From assembly GCA_947579605.1 (NCBI GenBank), contig OX388318.1, forward strand, positions 23,980,098-24,044,097: DNA of 64,000 nt. The letters run 5' to 3'. The notes under the pieces are model-generated. The model worked only from the letters and a program-made list of their open reading frames with translations. It made no database searches and had not been told where the DNA came from. The stretch is from Athripsodes cinereus. Taxonomy: Eukaryota; Arthropoda; Insecta; Trichoptera; Leptoceridae. Shown one piece after another: positions 19,583-29,120 of the stretch (position 1 is the stretch's first letter; every line of letters begins with the position of its first letter). The position numbers and the translations under genes were made by a program.

Positions 19583-21979
19583 ATGATTGTAGCTACTATT
19601 TTCATAGGACATCATGGAAGAATCAACTCGAATAATGTTGGGGTTCTACATTTTGAATATAAATTTATTTTAATATTTGGGCAGGGGGTGCTAAGAATCT
19701 TCCGGCTCAAAATAGTGAAGTCGCAACTGAGAATAGGAACGTGGAACGTGAGAAGTTTATATGCTGGCAAACTGGATAATACCATACAAGAGATGAACAG
19801 ATTGAACATTGGTATTCTTGGTATTAGTGAACTGAGATGGACAGGTAATGGTATACATCAACACGAGAAAGGGAACTTATATTACTCAGGAAGTGACCCA
19901 CAGGATAGAAACCATAGAAATGGAGTTGCTGTATTCGTAATGAAAGATTATGTAAAATTTGTTAAAAACTTTATCCCAATCTCTGATAGAATAGTCCTGC
20001 TTCAACTACACTGTCAACCAACCAATGTAAACATCATACAAGTGTATGCACCGACAGCAGATGTAAGATACGACAGTGATGTGGAGGCCATGTATGAATC
20101 ACTAACCAATACTCTCAATAGCTTGAAGGGAGGTGATATAAATTTTGTCATTGGAGACTTTAATGCCAAAGTTGGTAACGGCCGTCGCTCTTATATTGTT
20201 GGCGAACATGGACTAGGGGTGAGCAACCAACGAGGTGAAAGATTATACGAGTTCTGCCAGGAAAGAAATATGGTAGCAATGAACACCTGGTTCAAACTTC
20301 CAAAAAGGAGGTTATATACCTGGAGGTCCCCTCAAGATGGAACTATATATGATGTTGTAAGGAACCAAATCGATTATATTTTAGTGGACCAACGTTATAG
20401 AAATTGTGTAAAAAGGGTTACTACATACCCTGGTGCCGATATCGATTCTGATCATGTGCCATTAGTAGCCGACGTCCAACTGAAATTGAAACAAATAAAA
20501 AAGCCTAAACCATCAATCCGAATAGACACATCCAAAATCCAAAGTGATGTAATCAGAAACACAATCTCACAAGCAATCAACAGTGGAATGAGGCAACTCC
20601 GTCAGGACCCTCCTGAAGAAATACAAACACAGTGGGATGAATTTAAAACACTAATCAGCGAAAACTGTAAAACTCATCTTAAAGCTGATGGACATAGAAA
20701 GAAAAAGAATTGGATGACGGATCATATCTTGGACCTGATGGATGAGAGACGTAAATGCAAAAACAGTGAAACACAATACAAGCGATTGCAGAAAACAATT
20801 AGAAATGAAATAAAAAAGGCTAAAGAGGAGTGGATGAAGTCGCAGTGCGATGAACTTGAAATGTACAACCGTAGCCATGATGCATTTAAGCTACACAAGA
20901 AACTCAAAGAAATGACAGGCACTACAAGAAAAATTACTCCATCATGTTTGGTTGACGAGTCCAATAAACTGATTTTGGATGAAAAAGATATTCTACAAAC
21001 ATGGGAAAAATATATCTATGATATATTTAAGGACAATAGACCTGATACTGATGTTTCTACCAATTTGTACGGACCACCAATAATGAAATCGGAAGTTCTT
21101 CACGCAATGCAGACTTCTGACAATCGTAAAGCATGCGGCCCAGACGACATCCCAGTTGAGGTGTTGAAGCTCATTGACAATGACAATATTGACTACCTAT
21201 TGAGACTTTTTAATGCAATATATGACACGGGGAACATACCCCACGACTGGTTGAAATCCACCTTTGTGACGCTACCTAAAAAACAACACCCTAAAAAATG
21301 TGGAGACTACAGATTGATTAGTCTCATGAGTCACGTCCTGAAGCTATTTATTAAGATAATACATGCCAGAATACGTGGTAAATGTGAGCAAGACTTAGAC
21401 GATACACAGTTTGGTTTCAGGAACGCATTTGGAACACGCGAAGCACTATTAGCTATCAATGTATTGTTACAAAAGTGCCGAGACCAAAGAAAAGAGGTAG
21501 TTGCATGCTTTATTGACTACGAAAAGGCATTTGACAGGATAAAACATACTGACTTAATAAAAATGCTTGTCGAATGCAATATTGATACCAAGGATTTAAA
21601 TTTTATTAAAAATCTGTACTGGCTCCAAACAGCCGAAATAAGACATGGATATGAGAAATCAAACGCAATTTCCATCCAGCGAGGCGTGAGACAGGGTTGT
21701 ATCTTTTCTCCGTTATTGTTTAATCTCTACTCCGACTATGTCTTTAAAAGAGCCCTTACCAACACAGACAGGGGACTGAAAGTCAATGGCGTTGTGATAA
21801 ACAATATTAGATATGCCGACGACACTGTTTTACTGGCTGAAAGTGTCAATGACCTTCAAGACCTCCTTAATCTTGTTGACGAGTCCGGTGAAAGACTGGG
21901 GCTAACCATAAATATCGGCAAAACCAAATGGATGACCTTCGGACGGCTTGATTACAGTGGGTCAGTATTGTATTTGAAC
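19583..21979 (+). CDS. RTE-like retrotransposon ORF, endonuclease plus reverse transcriptase (5' part, interrupted)
   Basis: This is the largest ORF in the window, open for 799 codons up to a hAT insertion at 21980. Domain 1, about residues 48-300, is an apurinic-type endonuclease: GTWNVRSL at 52-59, Glu83 in SELRW, GDFNAKVG at 191-198 and SDH at 289-291. Domain 2 is a reverse transcriptase: KACGPDDIPVEVLK, KKCGDYRLISLM, FIDYEKAFD (motif A) at 643-651, GVRQGCIFSPLL (motif B) near 701 and YADD at 744-747, so the three palm aspartates are all present. Homology starts near residue 48; the ATG at 19583 may belong to upstream sequence, and the true start is uncertain. The ORF continues in frame at 28318 beyond the insertion. 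The encoded protein would nick DNA and reverse-transcribe its own RNA at the nick. As it stands the gene is split and cannot work. Confidence 0.9.
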
Positions 21980-22095
21980 TAGTGATGTAACGAATATTCG
22001 CATTCGCATTCGCATTCGCGAATATTCGCATATTTCAAAGTATTCGCATTCGCATTCGCATTCGCAAAAAAATATGCGAATGTTTTGCGAATATT
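21980..22095 (+). repeat. Left terminal region of the hAT with ATTCGC array
   Basis: After TAGTGATGTAACGAAT come six-base ATTCGC units in two clusters (about 21994-22020 and 22042-22065), with inverse GCGAAT words between them. Such subterminal arrays usually bind hAT transposase. Confidence 0.75.
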
Positions 22096-22312
22096 ATTTT
22101 AGTAATAAAGTATCTGGTCTGTTCCGTGTTGGCCACATTTGTTGTATTGTTTCCTGTGTTCGTTTGCTTGATGATGTTATTATTATTAGGAGAAATATGC
22201 ATTTGTGGAGATTTAATTTATATGTTTGTTTTAAGTATTACAACTGCTATGAGTATAGGGCCCTACAATAATTTTATATTCTATTTAAGGAATATTTATA
22301 TCATACTACAAG
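22096..22312. other. hAT interior, non-coding
   Basis: Sequence between the hAT end and the LINE fragment; no transposase motif is visible. Confidence 0.35.
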
Positions 22313-22776
22313 GTGAACCACACTAAAGTATTCTCTCAGAATTTTCGGGGCTTGAAGACTAAGATCGAGGAGTTTAGAGCAAACTTATTTGCAAATAGTT
22401 ATGATATAATTGTTCTGACGGAAGCTTGGCTAAATTGTGGCATATTTGACAGCGAACTTTTTCAAAACGAATATACAGTTTACCGCAAGGATAGGGATTT
22501 CATGTTGAGTGGTAAAAGGGATGGAGGTGGGGTCTTAATTGCTAATAATTGAGAAGCATACACCTATATATGAAGAGGGTGTCACCTAATAATTTTCCCA
22601 AATGGTTCTCTAATAGAATTCTGTTATTGTTTAAGAGAAGTCTAAGGCTTGGCGTAAGTTGAAGATGAACCGTAATGATTCTGACTACAATTTATTTTTT
22701 CAACTAAGAGCTCAGTTGAAGTTGTCGCAGAATCACGATTATAGGTCTTTTATTAATAACACTGAGAAGTCACTTA
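22313..22776 (+). pseudogene. Jockey/CR1-like LINE: endonuclease N-terminus and linker
   Basis: The first frame (to 22552) encodes VFSQNFRGLKTKIEEFRAN, then DIIVLTEAWLN and a GGGVLIA piece. These are the start of a Jockey/CR1-group endonuclease (QN-x-RG-x-KTK, then the catalytic Glu in TE-W). The rest of the endonuclease is deleted. From 22659 a second frame encodes part of the linker before the reverse transcriptase (FFQLRAQLKLSQNHDYRSFI). A PIF-like MITE interrupts that frame at 22777. Confidence 0.7.
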
Positions 22777-23316
22777 TGGGGTGTTCACATTTGGCGAATA
22801 TCGCCAGGCGAATTTCAAAATATATCGCCAGGCGAAAAAACAAAATTCGCCGGACATCCATTGATCGTCACACCTGTTCACACAGTCCACCGATATAGAA
22901 ACGATCTGTCAGATGCGCTTTGGTTTTGACACTGTTTTCAAAATGGCGGACGTCGAGATGGAGATCGCGAAGTGTTTATTTTTAGTCGAAAATGCTATAG
23001 TAGAGGTTATAAGGCGCCTTTTAGTTAAGGAAACAAACGCCACAAACCAACAACAAAGATAACAGCTGTCACGAAGCGGGAAACATTATAAAATGTATAG
23101 GTTATAAAGTTTTTACCATAGATACGAACGCCGTGCACAACTGCGCATGCCCGAATCGTTCAATCGGCCGAAAATGTTGGAAGGTGTTCAACTCGAGACG
23201 ATATCGTTTCTACTGGTTTTTATCGTTTCAGACTAGCTGTCATTTTGTTCACACGGTTCAAATGGCTGGCGATATTTTGGTGCCCTGGCGATATTCGCCA
23301 AAGTGAGAACACCACA
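22777..23316. mobile_element. PIF/Harbinger-like MITE, 540 bp
   Basis: It is bracketed by a 3-bp TTA direct repeat (22774-22776 and 23317-23319), the target preference of PIF/Harbinger elements. The ends are TGGGGTGTTCACATTTGGCG and the inverse of TGTGGTGTTCTCACTTTGGC, with GGCGAATATCGCCAGG following in both. Removing the element rejoins the LINE frame (EKSL to KGNVKSFFSFV). A second, truncated copy lies inverted at 57770-58076. No transposase. Confidence 0.8.
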
Positions 23317-23646
23317 TTAAGGGCAATGTCAAGTCTTTCTTTTCATTCGTGAATTCCCTTAAAGAATCTAGAGGCTATCCAAGGGTAATGGGTGACGGTG
23401 ACCAGACTTCGAGCGATCCAGAGGGAATTGCAAACTTGTTTTCGACGTTTTTTGGTTCTGTATTTTCACTGAATAATTTGCATGATTCTAATACTAAAGA
23501 ATTGGAAAATATTTTAACTAACTCATGTTTATCCATGGTTAATATCTTGAAATCTGATATTCATAAACGTTTATTAGGTATAGATGAGACAAAAGGAGTT
23601 GGCCCTGATGGTCTAGCACCAATATATTAAAGAGATGTGTAAGTCA
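23317..23646 (+). pseudogene. Jockey/CR1-like LINE: start of reverse-transcriptase domain
   Basis: Continues the LINE after the MITE: FFSFVNSLKESRGYP, GIANLFSTFFGSVF, and GIDETKGVGPDGLAPIY, the conserved K-x2-G-x-DG(L/I) box before finger motifs. A stop in the KEMCKSFNQTIVSD region and then a foreign LINE tail end the segment. Confidence 0.75.
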
Positions 23647-23945
23647 TTTAACCAAACCATTGTATCTGACATTTATTAGAACACCTTGCTGCAGGAGGCA
23701 ATCTAGACTATGGGACATGGAAAACCCTAAATCGACTGAGATATGGTGTAGGAAACTGCCGCGACAATAGAGAACGATTGGGCTTCCTACAGGACGAATC
23801 CGGAGCGTGTGACTGTGGTGCAGCACAGACTATGCCACACTTGTTGGAGTGTCCATTGTGCCCTGTCACTTGCACTATGGAGGATATTTTTGACGCATCT
23901 CCACCTGCTGCGCCTTTTGCGCAGTACTGGAAATCAGTTTGATGG
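23647..23945 (+). pseudogene. LINE-Z C-terminal fragment nested in the Jockey-like LINE
   Basis: An 80-codon frame encodes WKTLNRLRYGVGNCRDN, then CDCGAAQTMPHLLEC and a short acidic end FAQYWKSV. It is the same family as the larger copy at 46318-46926 (WKTLNRLRVGVTRC, CECGAVQDDSHLLIC, AAYWSGKI). The C-x-C-x7-H-x3-C pattern is a zinc-knuckle-like motif known near the C-terminus of several LINE clades. Confidence 0.75.
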
Positions 23946-25182
23946 GTTTTTTCTCTGGGTTTCGACACGATAAATAAATTAGGAGTTTACAAGAAGGATG
24001 CTTTCCATGCAAATGGAAGATGGCTAGTATTATTCCTTTGCATAAATCTGGCAGCAAATCAGATGTTACATCTGGTGTCCCTCAGGGGTCTTCTTTGGGT
24101 CCTTTACTTTTCACGATATTCATAAACAACATAAAAAAGTGCTTTGACCACTCAGAGCTTCTATTATTTGCGGACGATTTAAAAATATACTGTCAAATTC
24201 AATTATTGTTTGACTATGAAATGCTTAACGAGGACTTGGAAAGACTACACGAGTACTGTAAAAGAAATAACTTGCACTTGAATCTGGAGAAGTGTAATCT
24301 GATCTCTTTTACCAAAAATAGAAACAAAATTCGATAAATTTACAATATCCATAATCATGATTTAAAAGAAGTAAATAAGATTAGAGATTTAGGTGTGGTG
24401 TTTGACTCTGAGCCTCACTTTGATGATCACGTGAACAAAATTATCGAAGAGAGCAATAAAATACTGGGATTTATTCTGAGATCTACAAAGTCATTTAGGT
24501 TATATGAATCGTATTTGTACTTGTACTTATCGTTGTTTCGCTCCAAGCTGGAGGACTGTTCCTCTGTATGGAATCCACATTTTAAAAAATATGTCGATCA
24601 AGTTGAGAGAACTCAGTCTAAATTCATTCGTTTGGTTAGGAAGAGATTGCATTATCCTGTATTTATTAAAGATTTGCCTAAATTGGAATTGTGAAGAGTT
24701 TTGCTGGATGCATGCAACCTGAGAAAAATAATTATGCTTGTCCGAATACGATGTGCCTAATATTTTAGGTAGGATTAACTTTAGAATGCTTCCTTTAACA
24801 AGATCTTGTTTTCCGTTCTACATTAAAAAAAACAAAAACGATTGCAGACTCAAGAAACCCTGTTTATAGAATTTTAAAGTGCCAATTACGTCAGGTTTGT
24901 GAGAAAGGAGAGTTGAGGGTAGAATAAGATGAAATAAATATAAAAAAAATGTATATGTTTGATAAAATGTGAAGTGTTTGGGATAGTATTAATTTTTAGA
25001 CTGTTTTTTAAATTTTTAAATTTTTGATTTTTCTTTTTTAAGAGTTTTTTTGTATTGTTATTGCATACATTAGTGAAGTGTGAATGTGTTTGTGCGAATG
25101 AATGTATTAAGGTATGTGTGCGAAATTGGGTGAGCAGCGATTTGTAATAGGAATGGGTGATTGGATGTATTGTGAATTAATA
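23946..25182 (+). pseudogene. Jockey/CR1-like LINE: reverse-transcriptase 3' half and 3' UTR
   Basis: Frames encode CKWKMASIIPLHKSGSKSDV, then at once TSGVPQGSSLGPLLFTIFIN (motif B) and LLLFADDLKIY (motif C). The segment that should lie between them, including motif A, has been deleted at about 24060-24066. The thumb and C-terminus follow, with a frameshift near 24337: VFDSEPHFDDHVNKI, then RSKLEDCSSVWNPHFKKYVD, and after another shift ILGRINFRMLPL. A T/G-rich 3' UTR runs to the pogo element. Inactive because the catalytic palm is incomplete. Confidence 0.8.
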
Positions 25183-25643
25183 GGGTGACGTATATAGTAA
25201 CTGGCCCTTTAAGGGATCACGCAGAAATATTGGCTTATATTTTCTAAATAATTTGCACTAGAGTTATTAATTTATTAAATTAAACAAGGTTGATCTAGTA
25301 TTAATAACTAGTTAGGGCAGAATTGAAATTGTTTGTCTTAATGAATAAAAATTTATTAGACATTGAACGAAAACATACAAAAAGTACAGTAACTGGCCCT
25401 AAAATTTAGTAACTGGCCAGAACATGTACAGTAACTGGCCAGAACATGTACAGTAACTGGCCATTTATATATTTCAAATTCAAAAAGTAACAAAAAGCTA
25501 CAAATCAATTGTAAATATAAAAGAAAAACAAAGGAATATCAAATACTCATATGTTTTTAAAGATTTTTGAACATTATTAAATAATTCATCATTGTCTGGC
25601 TCAATTCAATATGGCTGAAGTCATAGAAAGTCATTTGTTGAAT

Positions 25644-26090
25644 ACATTAAGACACTGGTGTTGAAGCATCATCTTGACAATTATTGGTATTCAGGCATTT
25701 GGAAAAGTCAATATTATCTGGGTTGAATGGGTATAACCCGGCTGCTTTGAATCCATTTCTGAGAGTTTCTTCTTTAACTGTGGCTTCCAGAACTTTTTTG
25801 AGAATGGGACCAACATGCGATTTATTTAGATTCAAACTGTAATTGTTGTTGGAGTACCATTCTCTTACAGCTTTTTTCCATCTCGTTTTAATTGGGCGAA
25901 ATGCAGCTACATCTGCTGGTCGTAGTATTTTCGTTGCGTTAGGGTAAAATGCAACAAGATGTATCGCTAACTGTGAACATAGCTCACTGACTTCTAGGAT
26001 TAAATGGATTTTATGGCCATCGACGAAGTAAACGATCGGAAATATTATTCCTTAATTGATAAGATTTTTTTTAAAAACATTTGCTATGTA
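25644..26090 (-). pseudogene. pogo-type transposase, C-terminal part of the DDE domain
   Basis: The minus strand reads ANVFKKN, a stop, then GIIFPIVYFVDGHKIHLILE, VSELCSQLAIHLVAFYPNAT, KILRPADVAAFRPIKTRWKK, AVREWY and finally NGFKAAGLYPFNPDNIDFSK with a stop near 25650. The VDGHK box holds the second catalytic Asp. The YPNAT-x2-L-P-D(V) box and the GLYPFNP tail are typical of pogo/Tigger-like DDE_1 transposases. One stop lies before the VDG box. The open frame at 25647-25835 covers only the end. Confidence 0.85.
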
Positions 26091-26515
26091 GCATTCTGCT
26101 TTATGGTTGTGAGACATGGACCATCAGTAAGAGTGAAAGCGGACGGTTGGCGGCCTTTGAGATGTGGTGCTACAGACGCATGCTGAAAATCCATTGGTTG
26201 GAACATGTCGAAAACGAAAAAGTGTTAACCAGGGCAGGCGAAAAAAGGCAAGTTCTTAAGAGAATCAGCCAACAACGAGCTAACTGTATTGGCCGCATCA
26301 TCAGGCACCCAGGACTACTTATCGCTATCGCGGAGGGTAAGACCAAGGGCAAAAATGGCAGAGGCCGTCCAAGAGATGCGTATATTGACCAACTGAAGAG
26401 GGACATGAACTGTGGCTCATACGTAGAGCTGAAAAGACTGGCTGAGAATAGGGAGGAATGGAGAAGAAAATCCAAACTCGTTGCAGACCAATCCAATGGA
26501 TTGTAACTTATTATA
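26091..26515 (+). pseudogene. LINE-D (RTE-like) C-terminal fragment inside the pogo transposase
   Basis: The frame 26081-26506 encodes LLYGCETWTISKSESGRLAA, FEMWCYRRMLKIHWLEHVEN, then GRIIRHPGLL, GRGRPRDAYIDQLKRDMNCG and REEWRRKSKLVADQSNGL with a stop. A related piece lies at 54655-54900. The first codons of the ORF (MLCS) come from the pogo sequence: at the junction TGCTATGTA is shared by both, so microhomology at the 5' joint is possible. A TTATATATTTATT end precedes the return of pogo sequence. Confidence 0.8.
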
Positions 26516-27300
26516 TATTTATTTGTAAAAAACTTGGGCCGTCACCCAACCATTGTCACTGCTTCCGATCTCCCATGTATCTGGTACGGTATTTGCAATC
26601 TTATCTGGTTTTCTTTGGGTAGAAAATATTACCAAAGGTATACACACATTTCCTTGTACTTAAAACGAAAACATCACAGTAATATTCTCTTTAGTTGATT
26701 GTCTGATGTCAAAAACATTCTTTACTTCTTTCATTGCCAACACCTTCCCGCTCTTCGGACCATTCTGAAAATTTGTTTCTTCACCGTTGAAAATTCTACT
26801 GGGCTCGTCAATAATTTCTTGCAGTGCATGATTTTTGGTGTATTTTTAATTTCTGTAAACCATGATCCGATATTGACTTCACTAACGCAACCACTGGCAT
26901 GTGTTACTCCTTTAACCGTGCGTTCAATGATGGTAGAATGACTCTAAAAAAAGCCCTATACCATCCATTTCCAGGGTTATTGTCAATAAAAGAGGTTTTT
27001 CTGGGATTCTTCTTAAGGAATTGTTCCACGCAAACTTAAATGTCCGCTTTCTTTCTGGGAAACCCGCATTTCGCTAAAATCAGAACCCGGTTTTCCAAAT
27101 TTGCCTCCTCTTCATTTATTTAAATTGGGTCTGAGGCAGATTAAAATTTTGTATTGGGATTTTTAAGTTTAAATTGGATGCTGCTCCTGTGTAAGCCATA
27201 TTTTTTGGCTGTCTCTCTAATGGACTTTCCATTTTAAATGCATTTCTCATAGCATCTTCAGATTACTGGCGTTTTCTAGTCATTTCGATCCTGAAGAGAA
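26516..27300 (-). pseudogene. pogo-type transposase, N-terminal and first DDE part
   Basis: With several frameshifts the minus strand encodes SIRETAKKYGLHRSSIQFKL (a pipsqueak-type helix-turn-helix), EEEANLENRVLILAKCGFPR and DNNPGNGWYRAFF (the second DNA-binding part). The start of the catalytic domain follows: PSRIFNGEETNFQNGPKSGK, VLAMKEVKNV, ENITVMFSF and ANTVPDTWEIGSSDNGWVTA with QVFYK. In family members the NxDE(T/S) box holds the first catalytic Asp; here it reads NGEET, so that Asp appears replaced by Glu. The element is inactive. Confidence 0.8.
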
Positions 27301-27923
27301 AAACAGAACCAATAACTGGCCACTCAAAAATCAGTTACTGGCCACCTGGGCCAGTTTCTGTATAGCATGAACGAAATTTGTCCAAAATTTGTCAAACGAC
27401 ACAGTACCTTAAGCTCTTGTTATATAAAGAATAATTTACATCATTTTTCATTAAAACAGAAAAGCATAGCAACTGGCCCCCATGGCCAGTTATTGTGTAA
27501 TTTAATATTTTCATGTACAGTAACTAGCCACCCCACTTTTCTTAATTATCAACATTAAACTTTGATCGTAATGTACATTACAATATTTAAGGAGGTTTTT
27601 ACAAGAATATAATTTGCCTGTTATCACAAATCCATAATAAAACAATTGAGATACCAATCTTTAAAATGAGGCACAATCCTTATCAATTTCTTAAGCAAAT
27701 CACCAAAAAACTTGCTACAGTAGAACGGCATGCAAACATTCGCCAAACGATACGAGAAATGGCGGTAAAACGACTTGAAATTGACTTTTACATATAACAA
27801 ACAAACAGTGGTACCACATAAACAAATATTTAAACACATACCATTGTACAATACCTTATTTTTTTTAAAATACGGGATAGGTGGCCAGTTACTGTCACAG
27901 GCCAGTTACTGTATACGTTACCC

Positions 27924-28207
27924 TACCTATATTATGTGTAAGATTTTCTATAATTGTTTTGTGTGTTATTGCTGAAGTATGCACTGTTTCGATGTAAGAC
28001 TATTGGAATGTTTTTGTCGCTTACATGTTTATATTTATATGTCTTTCATCTGTTGTGTACCATGTAAATGAAGAAACAAATCAGTAATTCGGTGAAAGTA
28101 CCGGATACTTACCCGGTACATTGTGGAAAAAGGTACTGCAAGAAAATATTCTTTAAGAAAACCGAGGAGTTTTGGAATATTTCAAATTCCTATACCATTT
28201 TCAAGTC
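27924..28207. other. Sequence between pogo and the right hAT end
   Basis: Probably the remaining LINE 3' UTR and hAT interior; nothing coding is recognised. Confidence 0.35.
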
Positions 28208-28309
28208 AATATTCGCATTCGCATTCGCATTCGCGAATGTCGGCATGAAATATTCGCATTCGCATTCGCATTCGCGAATATCCAAAATCAGACATTCGTT
28301 ACATCACTA
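28208..28309 (-). repeat. Right terminal region of the hAT with ATTCGC array
   Basis: Two clusters of ATTCGCATTCGCATTCGCG (28209-28227 and 28254-28276) precede CATTCGTTACATCACTA, the inverse of the left end. Confidence 0.75.
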
Positions 28310-28317
28310 ATTTGAAC

Positions 28318-28945
28318 GGCCGTAGCGTTGAAAGGGTGGAGAAATTTAAATACCTCGGCAGCATACTAACGCAATCTCTTGACCCTGATGTAGAGATAAA
28401 ATGCAGAATTGAGGCAGCAAGAGCTGCATTTAACAAAATGAAACCACTCTTCTGCAATGACAGCATAAATTTGAAGCTCCGCCAAAGAATGATTAAGTGC
28501 TATGTATGGTCTGTTTTATTGTATGGATGTGAAACATGGACCTTAAAAGTCAATACAATGAACAGACTGGAAGCATTTGAAATGTGGCTCCATCGCCGTA
28601 TGCTCAGAATTCCCTGGACCGACATAATTACCAATACCGAAGTCCTGAGGCGAGCTAGAGTTGACAGGGAGCTGTTATCAATCATCAAGGTTCGGAAGGT
28701 TTCACATCTGGGTCATGTTCTGCGTGGAGAAAAATACCACCTTCTCCAACTGATATTGAAGGGGAAAATTGAGGGACGCCGAGGTCCCGGTAGGAGACAG
28801 ATGTCCTGGCTGCGAAACATAAGGGAGTGGACCGGCATCCGAAGTGTGGAAGAGCTGTTCCGAGCAGCGCAGGACAGGGACAAGTTCGCCGAGGTGATCG
28901 CCAACGTTGGGGGGACCCGACAAGGCACTTGAAGAAGAAGAATTA
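28318..28945 (+). CDS. RTE-like retrotransposon ORF, C-terminal part
   Basis: This is the in-frame continuation of the ORF that stops at 21979, after one copy of the 8-bp duplication. It encodes ERVEKFKYLGSILTQSLDPD, the LLYGCETWTLKVNTMNRLEA box, FEMWLHRRMLRIPWTD, and a terminal GPGRRQMSWLRNIREWTG, EELFRAAQDRDKF, with a stop at 28930-28932. The 3' end GGCACTTGAAGAAGAAGAAT is the short trinucleotide-repeat tail usual in RTE-type elements. Together the two parts give a single ORF of about 1,000 codons, the normal size for RTE. Apart from the insertion I see no stop or frameshift. Confidence 0.9.
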
Positions 28946-29035
28946 TTTAATGTTATATTTGAATTTTATTGTTAATCTTATATTGTGTTCAAAATTAAGA
29001 TTCTAATGTTGTTTAGTTAAATAAATTAGATATGA

Positions 29036-29120
29036 AGAAAAATAATAAGGACAATTTGTATTTGGCGCCGTCAAATGATCCGTGACCATCTCAAGAGCGC
29101 TGTGACTTTTCCTGAACAGC
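29036..29120 (-). pseudogene. LINE-Q 3' end (distal half of a split copy)
   Basis: In minus orientation it reads GCTGTTCAGGAAAAGTCACA, then CTTGAGATGG and GACGGCGCCAAATACAAA, matching 6405-6470. It is the downstream part of the LINE-Q copy at 29861-30168. Confidence 0.75.

Larger units (their letters stand above)
25183..27923 (-). mobile_element. pogo-like DNA transposon with decayed transposase
   Basis: The ends are GGGTGACGTATATAGTAACT and the inverse of GGGTAACGTATACAGTAACT, abutting TA on both sides (25181-25182 and 27924-27925), as in the Tc1/mariner/pogo group. The word AGTAACTGGCC recurs about a dozen times in both orientations within about 270 bp of the left end and 620 bp of the right end (for example 25197, 25389, 25433, 25454 and inverse 27330, 27885, 27900). 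This looks like a dense set of subterminal binding sites. The transposase lies on the minus strand in two pieces separated by a LINE fragment. Confidence 0.85.
21980..28309. mobile_element. 6.3 kb hAT-like element inserted in the RTE ORF
   Basis: The element is flanked by a perfect 8-bp direct repeat ATTTGAAC (21972-21979 and 28310-28317). Its ends are inverted: TAGTGATGTAACGAAT on the left and the exact inverse on the right. Both ends carry tandem ATTCGC words. The 8-bp duplication and TAGTGATG ends point to the hAT superfamily. No hAT transposase is recognisable: nearly all of the interior is occupied by later or captured elements (a Jockey/CR1-like LINE at 22313-25182, a pogo element at 25183-27923). 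The hAT-specific sequence seems confined to about 21980-22310 and the last 100-300 bp, so it was a short non-autonomous element that later received insertions, or it mobilised with them. Confidence 0.85.

Noticed and set aside
19348..19605. Minus-strand ORF before the RTE
   Set aside because: It overlaps the R4 3' UTR and has Lys/Asn-rich composition from AT-rich DNA.
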